From a virus, in the IMG/VR virus record IMGVR_UViG_3300049830_000285, positions 113,709 through 177,708 of that record: 64,000 nucleotides of DNA; one strand, 5' to 3'. The notes beneath the pieces were generated by a model. The model was not told the DNA's origin and did no database searches. It saw only the letters and a list, made by a program, of their open reading frames with translations. Made by a program: the position numbers and the translations under genes. Position 1 is the first letter of the stretch. Every line of letters starts with the position of its first letter. This document shows positions 18,207 through 26,058 of this stretch, piece by piece.

Positions 18207-18226
18207 TTGGGGCGTTTCCGCCCCAA
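18207..18226 (-). promoter_or_regulatory. Hairpin beside the ribosome site of 17828-18193
   Basis: TTGGGGCG / CGCCCCAA stem with TTTC-type loop lies 2 bases after the AlaRS stop and directly before AAAAAGGAT. On the minus strand it is followed by A, not T, so it is a poor terminator; it may protect the mRNA end or modulate access to the downstream Shine-Dalgarno. Confidence 0.5.
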
Positions 18227-18228
18227 AT

Positions 18229-19142
18229 CTATATTTCCTCAGAAAGAAATTCTTCAATCTCCTTCTGAGTCAAACCGAGAGAGCTGTGCCAATATTCGTA
18301 TGGCTTTTTGTGGAATGAATTCCTATAGCGTTCGAGAGTATACCTCTTTTGACGTATTAATTCCCGTTCCCTTTCCACCCAATATTCCACTTCTGGCTGC
18401 AATGTTTCTTCCAAGTACGGCAACATGCGTCGAATAAGGTCTTTGCAGACGTTATACCGACCTTTATTACCAGGCCTTATCTGTTGTTCCAGAAGATGTG
18501 TCACCGAGCGCACATGGTCTCGCACAATCGGATGCCAGTCTTGGTTGAAAAGAGAAGTCTCATCGACTCTACTCTTACCCTCCATAACTTGCACAAGCCG
18601 CTCAAGCCCGAATCCAACATCAACTGAGTGTTCCAAAGGATTCACAAGATTTCCAATTTCTAAGTCATTGACAAAAAGTTCGCAGCAATAGCCGCCAATC
18701 TCTCCGTCTGACCAAGTACATTCTTCATCTGGGACTGTGTTATAGCCAAAGCTATCCCATAGTTTTTTGTGATGCAATTGAGTTGGGTGAACAGTAACAT
18801 GTGTGACAGGAATGTTTAATTCACTGATAATGTTATGCCACATTTCTACAGATTTGTGATAATCGTAGTTCCCGAAAGAAAAAGAACCAAGCATCTCGAA
18901 ATACGTGAGATGAGTTCCGTCGCCCACTAAATCCACGTCAATCGTTCGCAAACATGATTGTAAGCTCGAATGATGACTATTATCTGGATTGTGGAATTTT
19001 GGCTTCACCACTTGCATTCCGCTACATGTAAATAGCGTAGTGTCGTCTGGTGGAAGCAATTGTTCATTTACGTCAAGTTTGGGAAATCCAAACTCTACAA
19101 GTTGTCGATTTACTGTGTCTATTAAGCGTCCCGCGTGTTCAT
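18229..19142 (-). CDS. Minimal alanyl-tRNA synthetase (catalytic core only) with an apparent frameshift at its start
   Basis: Class II AlaRS core: LFTCSGMQVVKPKF, SCLRTIDVDLVG, TYFEMLGSFSFGNY (motif 2 region), ICCELF-type metal/Ala site (GGYCCELF) and VGFGLERLVQVMEG (motif 3). About 300 residues, against ~870 in bacterial AlaRS; editing and C-Ala domains are absent. Similarity continues upstream of the first in-frame start (TTG at 19057-19059) through DTVNRQLVEFGFPKL, yet no ATG/GTG/TTG lies there in frame. A strong Shine-Dalgarno (GGAAGGAGG, 19152-19160) and ATG (19140-19142) are in another frame, which closes after six codons. A -1 frameshift or a one-base sequence error near 19125 would join them. 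It may charge or merely bind tRNA-Ala; three tRNA-Ala genes lie in the window. Confidence 0.8.
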
Positions 19143-19152
19143 GTTCGTTATC

Positions 19153-19200
19153 CTCCTTCCTTTCATATCTTTACGATATGAAAGCTGTGCATATTGCACA
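19153..19200 (-). promoter_or_regulatory. Two hairpins in the 5' leader of the AlaRS-like gene
   Basis: CTTTCATATC/GATATGAAAG (19160-19184, 10 bp, 5-base loop) and TGTGC/GCACA (19186-19200) stand immediately upstream of the Shine-Dalgarno. Together with the leader frameshift they suggest translational control. Known T-box features are not seen. Confidence 0.5.
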
Positions 19201-19203
19201 AAT

Positions 19204-19428
19204 CTATTGTACCACGATTCTGTTTATTGCGTGGTCATTTATGACAGCAAATCCAACTTCTTCATATACCATCCAACCAAGTCTCAGTCTTTTAGGGTCA
19301 TCTGCTGGAAGAACAGTTAGTTTTTGTTTTATTGGTTTTACTTCAGGTGTCTTTTTGAACAAACCAAATGGAAGAAGCGCCAGTAAGAATGCGCCCGAGG
19401 TTGATTGTAGAAATTCTCGCCTGTTCAT
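19204..19428 (-). CDS. Small protein: Tat-like signal plus capsid-like C-terminal motif
   Basis: 74 aa. MNRREFLQSTSGAFLLALLPFG looks like a twin-arginine signal (RREFL then hydrophobic stretch). The remaining ~45 residues contain DPKRLRLGWMVYEEVGF, closely matching EPKRLRLGAVISDEIGV at the C-terminus of 31720-32586. That C-terminal pattern resembles the end of HK97-fold capsid proteins in my judgement. Why an exported peptide should carry it is unclear; it may be an operon fragment of a split capsid-like gene. Confidence 0.6.
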   Translation of the reverse strand: MNRREFLQSTSGAFLLALLPFGLFKKTPEVKPIKQKLTVLPADDPKRLRLGWMVYEEVGFAVINDHAINRIVVQ

Positions 19429-19429
19429 A

Positions 19430-19696
19430 TCAATCTCGATGTAATACGCACATTTTGCCCTGAGGAACGGCAGTAGCTACGTGAACGGTTATATCTTTAT
19501 CTCGAAAATAAGCATATATGTGCTTATCTACGATGTCTTTCCACGAAGCTTCATCTATCAAACCACTTCCGCGTAATTCTTTATAGTCTTTGGGATGGAT
19601 GACAATATCGACTCTATCTGACAATTTGTAGACGCCGTTGAAATTGACCATTTCTCCTTTTAAAATTTCTTTAACATGTTTTTTCATGATGCTCAC
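19430..19696 (-). CDS. Small protein resembling part of a capsid-like fold
   Basis: 88 aa. DIVIHPKDYKELRGSG and later DITVHVATAVPQGKMCVL match, in order, LIIHPKTYRRVMF and DIHVSTHVPENEMFIT in 54754-55986. The pattern (hP-x-x-Y, then strand, then VP-turn) is typical of P/A-domain segments of HK97-like capsid proteins. Overlaps 19693-19962 by 4 bases and sits 1 base from 19204-19428, so it is the middle of a three-gene operon. Structural role is inference. Confidence 0.6.
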   Translation of the reverse strand: MSIMKKHVKEILKGEMVNFNGVYKLSDRVDIVIHPKDYKELRGSGLIDEASWKDIVDKHIYAYFRDKDITVHVATAVPQGKMCVLHRD

Positions 19697-19962
19697 TTTT
19701 CGGTTAAAAGTTTCTTACCAACAGTGTTGTACATTAATCCGCAGACTAACGGAGCAGTCATGGCTTCAGCAAGTGCTTTTCTGCCCTCTGAAATATCAAG
19801 TGCTTTGGCTATAATAGCTTCTCTTTGAGCTTGAATCTCTTCCCTTGTTAGAGGGACGGGCTTCTTTAAAACAACAGGTTCTGGCTGCTTAAATAAACTG
19901 CTTGATATAAGGGTGCCGACAAGAGCACCGAATATGCCTTGTAAAAGTGTTCTGCGGGTCAT
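19693..19962 (-). CDS. Exported protein with Tat-like signal, 89 aa
   Basis: MTRRTLLQGIFGALVGTLIS is a twin-arginine or uncleaved signal-anchor sequence; then a Pro/Lys linker (KQPEPVVLKKPVPLTREE), a helix, and a C-terminal hydrophobic patch (APLVCGLMYNTVG). Start set by TATAAT (19969-19974 on minus) with 6 bases to ATG. First gene of the 19204-19962 operon. Confidence 0.65.
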   Translation of the reverse strand: MTRRTLLQGIFGALVGTLISSSLFKQPEPVVLKKPVPLTREEIQAQREAIIAKALDISEGRKALAEAMTAPLVCGLMYNTVGKKLLTEK

Positions 19963-20015
19963 TAAATTATTATACTACTTTCCTCATGATATTGTCATCC
20001 GAGTATAATACAATA
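19963..20015. promoter_or_regulatory. Divergent leaderless promoter pair
   Basis: Rightward: TCCTCA (19981-19986), 17 bp, TATAAT (20004-20009), 6 bp, ATG of the HNH gene. Leftward: TATAAT 6 bp before the ATG at 19962. The TTTCCTCA block is -35 for the right gene and lies just upstream of the left -10. Confidence 0.75.
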
Positions 20016-20306
20016 ATGTGTGAAGTGTATATTTGTGAATTGTGCTTGAGAGAAGTGTCTGAAACGACAGTCCATCATTTAATTCCGCAATCAGAGGCTA
20101 AAAGAAACAAGCTAAAGCCAATTGAGCTGCCAACGGCTAATCTATGTCGTCAATGCCATAAAAAGCTTCATTCGCTCTATTCTAACCGATTGTTGGGCGA
20201 CGAGTTAAACACTGTCGAAATCATTAGAGGGCAAGAAGCAATCCAGAAGTATCTTGTTTGGGTGAACAAGATACCTGGTACGCAAGTACATAAAGAGCGA
20301 CGTTAA
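20016..20306 (+). CDS. HNH endonuclease, small
   Basis: 96 aa. CELCLREVSETTVHHLIP and NLCRQCHKKLHSLYS form a compact HNH with two CxxC knuckles. ATG at 20016 fixed by the upstream TATAAT spacing. Overlaps the stop of the convergent metallophosphoesterase by 4 bases. Likely a free-standing homing or DNA-processing nuclease. Confidence 0.85.
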   Translation: MCEVYICELCLREVSETTVHHLIPQSEAKRNKLKPIELPTANLCRQCHKKLHSLYSNRLLGDELNTVEIIRGQEAIQKYLVWVNKIPGTQVHKERR

Positions 20307-20899
20307 CCGCCGAAGTAAGAACTCTGCTTGCCGCGAAGTCCAAGAAAATGAGAATTCATTTCTTCATAAGCCACCCAGACATCTTTATCATAAAACTCTT
20401 CAATAGCTTTAAGGTGAAAACCTATTCTGTCTGAATCGACTGGTCGGTAGGCGTTTGTGTCAATGCCAATGTTGTACATATTCAACTGATATTTCCAAGC
20501 TGCATGAATATGACCGACGAGATTGAATTTATCAACAACACCCCGAGTTGGATAATGAGTAAGATAACATGGAATGTCACAAAAATCTACTTTAATGCCA
20601 TCACCCTCTTTGATAATCTGCTCAAAATAAGGAGCAAGGTCTTCATCAGTAAAAACGCGGTCATGATTCCCGCGTGTTAGAATTTTTCGCCCATTAAACC
20701 TAGCGACTTCTGGAAGAAACTCGGGAGTTTTTTGATAGCAAACATCTCCAAGCATATAAACCAAATCACCTGGAGCAACGAGCTTGTTATGATTTTCTAC
20801 TAATGTGTCAATCATTTCTCGCTGAGTAGTGAACGGTCTACCGATGAGTTCGAATCTATCTTCGCCAAGGTGCCAATCTGCGCATAGCCATGTTTTCAT
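20303..20899 (-). CDS. Metallophosphoesterase (calcineurin-like)
   Basis: 198 aa. CADWHLGEDRF (metal-binding D-x-H), GDLVYMLGDVCYQ, LTRGNHDRVF (GNHD), and H in LTHYPTRG and GHIHAAW complete the metallophosphatase signature. Family members hydrolyse phosphoesters in nucleotides, nucleic acids or proteins; substrate unknown. Promoter TCCTCA (20930-20935 on minus), ~18 bp, then ATAAGT 6 bp before ATG. Convergent with the HNH at 20016. Confidence 0.9.
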   Translation of the reverse strand: MKTWLCADWHLGEDRFELIGRPFTTQREMIDTLVENHNKLVAPGDLVYMLGDVCYQKTPEFLPEVARFNGRKILTRGNHDRVFTDEDLAPYFEQIIKEGDGIKVDFCDIPCYLTHYPTRGVVDKFNLVGHIHAAWKYQLNMYNIGIDTNAYRPVDSDRIGFHLKAIEEFYDKDVWVAYEEMNSHFLGLRGKQSSYFGG

Positions 20900-20938
20900 G
20901 TGATTACTTATTGTGAATCTTTTTCAGTTTGAGGAAAA

Positions 20939-21382
20939 TCAAACTGAAGACATTTCATCCCACGCTGTCGGTGTAGTTGTTTTAATTCGTTCAGCAATTT
21001 TGTGCAACAACCAGCCCTCAAGCTGTCCATGTTCATCAAAATTGTATCCAGAATCAAGACAAGCTTTGTAAAGTCGATAACCCTCCATTGGCCGGCCGAG
21101 TAAATTATCCATCATGATGTGCATTTGCTCGATGAACATGTCTTCTTGGGCGTCAATATCTGGATTTTTGCGCAATTCTTCAGCCTCTTCTTCTGTCAAC
21201 CCGAACATTGGGTCACAGACTGGATTTGGAAGCCCATCTAAATAATACGTTGGGTCGTTGCATTCAACAAGTCCAAAAACTCCAAGCTGCCACTCGTCGT
21301 ATTCCTGGGTGCTGCGCATTAAATGAAAATCAGGAACAATTTCACCGTAACTTTCTGCTTTGGTTATGCATTGTAAACACAT
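20939..21382 (-). CDS. Hypothetical protein, 147 aa
   Basis: Not recognised. Acidic; MCLQCITKAESYG start with CxxC only; central acidic helix LTEEEAEELRKNPDIDAQED. ATG is preceded by TACAAT and 5 bases, a leaderless arrangement. No membrane segment. Confidence 0.65.
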   Translation of the reverse strand: MCLQCITKAESYGEIVPDFHLMRSTQEYDEWQLGVFGLVECNDPTYYLDGLPNPVCDPMFGLTEEEAEELRKNPDIDAQEDMFIEQMHIMMDNLLGRPMEGYRLYKACLDSGYNFDEHGQLEGWLLHKIAERIKTTTPTAWDEMSSV

Positions 21383-21503
21383 GCCCTATTGTAGCATATT
21401 TTTTTTGGGTGTAGGCTCCGGTGGCAAGAATATAAAGAGCTTGTTCACACTTTCTGCCTTGTTGTTACGTGTCTTTCACGCCCTACTCGTGTCTAATCTC
21501 TCG

Positions 21504-21587
21504 TTATTCCGCGATTTGTGTCTTCCAATGTCCTGACCACGCGGCGATAAGACTTCGCCAGTTTTCGCTTTGTTGTTTGTTTTCCAC
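21504..21587 (-). CDS. Candidate small protein, 27 aa
   Basis: GTG start at 21585-21587 lies 7 bases after TATAAT (minus 21595-21600). Product (ENKQQSENWRSLIAAWSG-type, Trp-rich amphipathic) reads like protein, not noise. The rest of the 21383-21605 gap shows no other gene. Low certainty because of length. Confidence 0.35.
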   Translation of the reverse strand: MENKQQSENWRSLIAAWSGHWKTQIAE

Positions 21588-21605
21588 CCAAAATATTATA
21601 GCATA

Positions 21606-22160
21606 TTAAGAAGGAAGTCTTTTAACTCTTTGGTGCCAAGAATCGTCTTCATCTAAAATCTTAAATTTTGCGCCTCTTTCCATATAACGATGTAAGTCCA
21701 TCGTGGCTTTTCGAACTTGTATCATGCAATCTTGAGCAACAGCTTGTTTCTTTTGCAGAGTTTCATCAGGATTATTTGTCACTGCGTCGGATAAATCGTT
21801 ATCTACTTGAGTAACAATGCTGCGATATGTGAGCATCGCATATATTTCAAGTTGTTGTTGAAGATTCTCGTATGCCTCTGGATTTCTTGCTGGCAAAGAG
21901 CGCAAATTCTTATTAGCGCCTGCTCGTTGAAGAAAACGTTTCTTGAGTTCTTCAGCTAATTTATAGCTTTGATTAGGCATATGGGCACCGCGAATTCTTG
22001 CGTCCATATCTTCTTTAGCCAATCTAGCCAAAGAATCCGCAAATGCATCCCATGTGTCTTGGATTGATGCTGTTCGATACCACATGTAATTGATTTCGTA
22101 TTTGAAGTCAAACGCACCTATGTCGTGAACATTGACTTGTCTTAGTACAAGAGAATACAC
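21606..22160 (-). CDS. Hypothetical helical protein, 184 aa
   Basis: Not recognised. Mostly alpha-helical, with charged middle (ELKKRFLQRAGANKNLRSLP) and repeated Gln/Glu helices (LQQQLEIYAMLTYR, LQKKQAVAQDCM). C-terminal DEDDSWHQRVKRLPS. GTG start (22158-22160). Divergent from the HNH at 22190 with a TTGAGG-type element between. Confidence 0.65.
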   Translation of the reverse strand: MYSLVLRQVNVHDIGAFDFKYEINYMWYRTASIQDTWDAFADSLARLAKEDMDARIRGAHMPNQSYKLAEELKKRFLQRAGANKNLRSLPARNPEAYENLQQQLEIYAMLTYRSIVTQVDNDLSDAVTNNPDETLQKKQAVAQDCMIQVRKATMDLHRYMERGAKFKILDEDDSWHQRVKRLPS

Positions 22161-22189
22161 GTGTCTTGGTTTGAGGTATATTAGTGATT

Positions 22190-22402
22190 ATGTTAAAAAA
22201 AGATAGAAAAATACGTGGAATAAAACAAAGCATTAGAAAGCAAGTCTTTGCAAAATACCCTAATTGTGCTTATTGTGGTCGCAAATCTGAAAACATTGAC
22301 CATGTTATTCCGCGCTCAGAGGGTGGTTCTAATGAACTTAAAAATCTCGTCGGTTCTTGCGTAAAATGTAATCAGCGTAAAAGAAACTGGTATCTAGGCT
22401 AG
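22190..22402 (+). CDS. HNH endonuclease, minimal
   Basis: 70 aa. CAYCGRKSENIDHVIPRSEGG, NLVGSCVKCNQRKR: a classical HNH with DH-I-P core and two CxxC. Start ATG at 22190 is 7 bases after TATATT. Length is at the lower end for active HNH domains. A hairpin terminator follows at 22398-22419. Confidence 0.85.
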   Translation: MLKKDRKIRGIKQSIRKQVFAKYPNCAYCGRKSENIDHVIPRSEGGSNELKNLVGSCVKCNQRKRNWYLG

Positions 22403-22419
22403 GGCCTTTCCGCCCTAGC
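22398..22419. terminator. Hairpin between convergent genes
   Basis: GCTAGGGC / GCCCTAGC, 8 bp with a 6-base loop, 4 bases before the ligase stop. No strong T-run; likely a weak bidirectional terminator or mRNA-end hairpin. Confidence 0.6.
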
Positions 22420-22422
22420 AAA

Positions 22423-22995
22423 TCACTGACCTTTCCCTGTGGAGTCATATTCATAGGTTACTTTATATAACGCATGATTCTGACTATGGAACACCACGAT
22501 TCCTTCTGGTGAAGGGAATCCCTTGGCAGCGATAGAACCAGTTTCCTGGAGTCTGTTCATTACCTCGTCAACTTGTTCCGTTGAGAACTTGTCGATTCTA
22601 GCTAAAACAGGAACAACATAACACAGCGGCGCTTCAATACATCGGCAATCCTCTGTATCTGTGTGCCATTGGTGAGTGTTGAACAATGAAAATCTCTTTT
22701 CATTTAATCCATAACCTCTACCTAATCCTGAACCCCACCATTCACCGTAGTGAATACCGTAGCCAAGTTGAGATATAAGCTCTTTCTTGTTCTTTTCTAC
22801 CCAGTTGGCGAACCCTTTGTAATCATCTTGTGGGGTGATAAACTTGGTTCGAGATTGACAGAGAACATCTCCTTCGTCTGTTACGACTATGGCTACGTTC
22901 GCGCCGTCAATTTTTTCAGTAACGATAACTTCTCGCTTGAGGCGAGCTATTTTGGGAAATTCTTGAAATTCCAATTTGTATTGTCCTTCCACCAC
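22423..22995 (-). CDS. RNA ligase, Rnl2-like
   Basis: 190 aa. VTEKIDGANVAIVV contains the nucleotidyl-transferase motif I (K-x-DG-x-N) typical of Rnl2-type RNA ligases; GIHYGEWWGSGLGRGYGL is motif III, EGIVVF motif IV and YKVTYE motif V. It should seal nicked RNA via AMP transfer. With the second ligase at 49647 it may repair tRNAs cut by host anticodon nucleases. GTG start at 22993-22995; no clear promoter box nearby. Confidence 0.88.
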   Translation of the reverse strand: MVEGQYKLEFQEFPKIARLKREVIVTEKIDGANVAIVVTDEGDVLCQSRTKFITPQDDYKGFANWVEKNKKELISQLGYGIHYGEWWGSGLGRGYGLNEKRFSLFNTHQWHTDTEDCRCIEAPLCYVVPVLARIDKFSTEQVDEVMNRLQETGSIAAKGFPSPEGIVVFHSQNHALYKVTYEYDSTGKGQ

Positions 22996-23095
22996 TTATT
23001 CACTTTTGGAGAATAAGACCCAACATTAACGCAGTAATGTCCTGCGCTCCACTACATTATTTAACGAGAATGCAGACTCGTTTGATATTATACTA

Positions 23096-23290
23096 TCAAA
23101 TCGTCATTTTGTGAACAATATTTCTCTTTTTTGCAAGCCATTCGTAATATTGTTTCAATTCTTCATCGGTGAGATTGTTAATTAACAGCGAATCCATTGA
23201 GAAAGCATTGCTGAATTCCCTTTTCTGTTTCGTAGCTAATACAATCTTGAAACTTTGTTGCCACCAAAGAAGCCGTGATTTAAGATTCAT
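23096..23290 (-). CDS. Hypothetical small protein, 64 aa
   Basis: Basic N-terminus (MNLKSRLLWWQQSFKIVLATK) then helix ending NIVHKMTI. TATAAA ends 6 bases upstream of ATG. Function unknown. Confidence 0.6.
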   Translation of the reverse strand: MNLKSRLLWWQQSFKIVLATKQKREFSNAFSMDSLLINNLTDEELKQYYEWLAKKRNIVHKMTI

Positions 23291-23304
23291 AGTATGTTTA
23301 TACC

Positions 23305-23568
23305 TTAATCTACGTACTTATTCGGCGCATCTGCGTCAAGAATTATCTTTTTGCCGTCTTCAGTGAGGCGATAAATCCAAGCTGTATATTGAGACTCATC
23401 ATCTCCTGTTTCTTGGAATGACAATAGTCCCTCGCTGCGACCATATTCTGCTGCTTCAATTTGAAACTGCGCACGTTTATCATCAATACGAATAAAATCA
23501 GCGTTGCCGTCTCGAAATGCTCTTACGAGACTAACTAAGAAGTTGTAGTGTGGGTCGTGTTCATACAT
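23305..23568 (-). CDS. Hypothetical small protein, winged-helix-like
   Basis: 87 aa. Pattern of helix-turn-strand (QIEAAEYGRSEGLLSF, then YRLTEDGKKIIL) resembles winged-helix wings seen in small phage regulators, but no database-level match is claimed. ATG overlaps the end of 23561-23932. Confidence 0.6.
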   Translation of the reverse strand: MYEHDPHYNFLVSLVRAFRDGNADFIRIDDKRAQFQIEAAEYGRSEGLLSFQETGDDESQYTAWIYRLTEDGKKIILDADAPNKYVD

Positions 23569-23932
23569 TGTTTTCAGTATATCCCTTTTTAGGAGTAAGT
23601 TTACTCATTAATTCAAATTTTGGTGTCTTTTTTCGAATGGCTATTTGGATAATATTCCAATCACCACTGTCGTAAAAATCTTTATTTTCTATTCCAAGCT
23701 CTAATATTTCATCCAAAATGCAATACATTCTTGTTGAAATGATTTTTTCATCTACATTGAATTCACTTAAATCACGAGTTAAAAAATTCAAATCCCAAGC
23801 AAGTTTTTGAGCTTCAGATAATTTTCGCAATTCCCAAATCAGTTTTTCTAAATGGCGTCTTTTATCCCAGGGTAAAGTTTCCATTCCAAAAGACCAAGCC
23901 ATACCTGGCGTCCAAGGCGTTTTCGGTGACAT
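23561..23932 (-). CDS. Hypothetical helical protein, 123 aa
   Basis: Not recognised. Mostly helical with Trp-rich N-terminus (PWTPGMAWSFGMETLPW). Promoter on minus: TCCTCA (23961-23966), 17 bp, TGTAAA, 5 bp, ATG. Confidence 0.65.
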   Translation of the reverse strand: MSPKTPWTPGMAWSFGMETLPWDKRRHLEKLIWELRKLSEAQKLAWDLNFLTRDLSEFNVDEKIISTRMYCILDEILELGIENKDFYDSGDWNIIQIAIRKKTPKFELMSKLTPKKGYTENNV

Positions 23933-23984
23933 AAATGTTTACATTACGCTTGAGCGCGTTTGAGGAAAATGGTATAATTCAAGC
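23933..23984. promoter_or_regulatory. Divergent leaderless promoters
   Basis: One TTTGAGGAAA block serves both genes: TCCTCA as -35 of 23561-23932 and upstream element of TATAAT (23973-23978), which is 6 bases before the ATG at 23985. Confidence 0.7.
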
Positions 23985-24395
23985 ATGTACCCACTTTACA
24001 AAGACATTCGAGAGAAACTTGGCGCTCCGTTATGGCATGATTCTCACGGCGTTCCACGCTACGCTGAGTTTCATCCAAGTCTCTTAGGAGTATACGATGA
24101 GTACGCCGTACTCTTCTTGGTGCAATGCCAATCTTGTCATCAAGTTTTTCCCTGCGCCGTTGGACATTCAAAACATGTTTTCACTAGCGAAATGAAGGTT
24201 TTGAAAGATGTGCATGAATTTATTCAAGATTATGTTGGTTGGGGCGATGCTCCACACCATGAAGATATTCCACAATGTGCTGGAACTACTATGAGTACAA
24301 GTGTAGTAAAATTGCTCAGTGTTTGGGAGAAAAATCGTCACTGGGAACAAGTTGAAATTACTCAATCTATGACCGATTTAGTAACTGATTACTAG
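23985..24395 (+). CDS. Hypothetical zinc-binding protein, 136 aa
   Basis: CQSCHQVFPCAVGH in the middle (CxxC then C/H) suggests a zinc knuckle. Helical C-terminus. Start ATG 6 bases after TATAAT. Convergent with 24397-24576; function unknown. Confidence 0.65.
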   Translation: MYPLYKDIREKLGAPLWHDSHGVPRYAEFHPSLLGVYDEYAVLFLVQCQSCHQVFPCAVGHSKHVFTSEMKVLKDVHEFIQDYVGWGDAPHHEDIPQCAGTTMSTSVVKLLSVWEKNRHWEQVEITQSMTDLVTDY

Positions 24396-24396
24396 A

Positions 24397-24576
24397 CTAT
24401 ACTTTCCACAAAGATGTAAGTTTCCAACCCATTTTACGAACTTTTTCTGCCGCTCGGTCGCAATATTCGCAAAATTCGATATTCACCCATTTGCCGCCAT
24501 CGACTTTGTACATGTGAATATCCCCTTGACAGGGCTGCTCGTCGCTAGACGCGCATTTTTCTTTGGTGCATGCCAT
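24397..24576 (-). CDS. Small Cys-rich protein, 59 aa
   Basis: MACTKEKCASSDEQPCQ and CEYCDRAAEKVRKMGW: several Cys, likely zinc-binding. Start at 24574-24576 is preceded, 6 bases up, by TATCCA and farther by TCCTCA (24608-24613 on minus). Just downstream of the tRNA at 24617-24691. Confidence 0.6.
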   Translation of the reverse strand: MACTKEKCASSDEQPCQGDIHMYKVDGGKWVNIEFCEYCDRAAEKVRKMGWKLTSLWKV

Positions 24577-24616
24577 AATAGTTGGATACAAAAGGAGAGC
24601 TTGTATTTGAGGAAAA

Positions 24617-24691
24617 TGGTGGGCCACGAAGGAATCGAACCTTGTCCTACACCGTGTCGAGGTATTGTACTACCATTATACGTCGCAGCCC
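24617..24691 (-). tRNA. tRNA, anticodon read as GAC (Val)
   Basis: Full cloverleaf with encoded CCA (24617-24619). Acceptor GGGCTGC/GTGGCCC with two G-U pairs, anticodon stem ATACC/GGTGT, loop TCGACAC. Position 33 is C rather than the usual U, so the GAC call is not certain. Confidence 0.75.
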
Positions 24692-24696
24692 GTTGT

Positions 24697-25014
24697 TTAT
24701 CGCGATTTAAAATATTTGTTTTGCGGCATATACCAGAAATCTGGACTGTTAAATTCTTCGTAATATGCCCACACTTCGCCCATAAAGATATCAGTAATAC
24801 CTTGGTCAATACATTCTTTCATAGAGTGTACGCTTAAAACATTTGATATTCTGCCTTGTGAATCAACTCCGAATGCTATCCATCGTGCTTCATCTGACGA
24901 CCTAAAGTTGTATGTCTTAATGACATCGGCTTCAAAGCCTTTTTCTTTTAGTAAAGCTGCTAATCGTGCAGTAAGTGTGTTCGGCTTTACATTCGCCACA
25001 ATCATTTTAGCCAT
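24697..25014 (-). CDS. Hypothetical protein, 105 aa
   Basis: MAKMIVANVKPNTLTARLAA begins; a helix-strand pattern and a Tyr/Trp-rich C-terminus (VWAYYEEFNSPDFWYMP). Starts after a short leader without clear -10 spacing. Function unknown. Confidence 0.6.
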   Translation of the reverse strand: MAKMIVANVKPNTLTARLAALLKEKGFEADVIKTYNFRSSDEARWIAFGVDSQGRISNVLSVHSMKECIDQGITDIFMGEVWAYYEEFNSPDFWYMPQNKYFKSR

Positions 25015-25036
25015 TGGTTGCTACTCACTCTTGATG

Positions 25037-25525
25037 TTAATATGATGATTTTAGTTCCACAACTAAATGAGGGTAAAGAATGGCGAGCGAAACGTTGTCC
25101 TCTCCATCGTGATTTCTCACTCCCAAAAACTGTGCTTGTGGCAATATAAATTGTGAATTTTCCGGGCATTCATCTGAAGTTAGAACTTCCATTCCAAGAC
25201 GATGAGCTTTGCGCTCCGACGATGGATGACTTATTAAGTATACGCAATCCATATAATTTTCTAATATACACATTGCGCGATTAATCTCAGAACTCACATT
25301 CGAAGGATTGATTTCAATAGCCTTTTGCAACATTTTAATTAAGGCAGCATCTTCATTTTCAATCTCGTCTTGCCATGTTATAAATTCCTCAGCATGTATA
25401 ACCTTCGCCTCTCCATCGCGCCAAATAACGGCACATTGTTGCTCAACACCCTCTGGTGGTTCAATACTATATCTCGTGTTACAATACAGGTCATCAAACA
25501 AAACTTTTTTGGTTAATTCATTCAT
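25037..25525 (-). CDS. Hypothetical protein, 162 aa
   Basis: Mixed alpha/beta; acidic helix EIENEDAALIKMLQKAIEIN and C-terminal beta strands (VSLAILYPHLVVEL). TATAAT ends 6 bases before ATG at 25523-25525. Not recognised. Confidence 0.65.
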   Translation of the reverse strand: MNELTKKVLFDDLYCNTRYSIEPPEGVEQQCAVIWRDGEAKVIHAEEFITWQDEIENEDAALIKMLQKAIEINPSNVSSEINRAMCILENYMDCVYLISHPSSERKAHRLGMEVLTSDECPENSQFILPQAQFLGVRNHDGEDNVSLAILYPHLVVELKSSY

Positions 25526-25555
25526 GCCTTTATTATACACAATCACTGATTATAA

Positions 25556-25631
25556 TGGTACTCAGAACAGGAGTCGAACCTGCATAAAACTCCTTGTAAC
25601 GAAGCTGTTACTGCCTTTGCACTATCTGAGC
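25556..25631 (-). tRNA. tRNA-Val (UAC)
   Basis: Acceptor GCTCAGA/TCTGAGT, anticodon loop GTTACAA, T-arm GCAGG-TTCGACT-CCTGT, encoded CCA. D-arm is short (3 bp). Confidence 0.88.
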
Positions 25632-25632
25632 A

Positions 25633-25953
25633 TTAATTGAAGGCTAAATCGCTGAGTATCTTGTCGTAGATACCACCCATTCCTTCTTCCTGTTGCTGAA
25701 CAAGTTTGACAATATCTCGAATAACTTCTGAAGTGTTGGAGTTGATGTCAATATGTATTCTGTTTTTTTCATTGCTTAATTCCAAAAAATAACAACCCTC
25801 GTTGCCAACTACTACCTTCCATTCTCCAACAAATGTTTGCCATCTGTCGTATCCTCGGTTAATCCGAGTCCATTTGAGTTTATTGTCACAAGTTTTCTTT
25901 TCGATTTCTTCGGCAATTTTCATTTGCTTATGGCTGTATTCTGTCATAAGCAT
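25633..25953 (-). CDS. Hypothetical protein, 106 aa
   Basis: KIAEEIEKKTCDNKLKWTRI near the start, beta strands with WKVVVGNEGCYFLEL and a C-terminal helix. ATG may be at 25953 or 25947. Wedged between two tRNAs. Function unknown. Confidence 0.6.
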   Translation of the reverse strand: MLMTEYSHKQMKIAEEIEKKTCDNKLKWTRINRGYDRWQTFVGEWKVVVGNEGCYFLELSNEKNRIHIDINSNTSEVIRDIVKLVQQQEEGMGGIYDKILSDLAFN

Positions 25954-25969
25954 CAGTTTACCATAAAAA

Positions 25970-26055
25970 TGGTCGGCATGGCAGGACTCGAACCTACGTG
26001 AACTTTCGCTTCCATCTTATCAGGATGGCACTCTACCAATCTGAGTTACACGCCG
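25970..26055 (-). tRNA. tRNA-Ile (GAU) with long variable region
   Basis: Acceptor CGGCGTG/CATGCCG, anticodon loop CTGATAA, T-arm GTAGG-TTCGAGT-CCTGC, encoded CCA. The variable region is ~14 bases, unusually long for tRNA-Ile, which normally has 5. Confidence 0.82.
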
Positions 26056-26058
26056 AAA

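Noticed and set aside
19047-19200. T-box riboswitch upstream of AlaRS
   Set aside because: Hairpins are present but no T-box consensus, no specifier loop with a GCN codon that I can identify, and too short.
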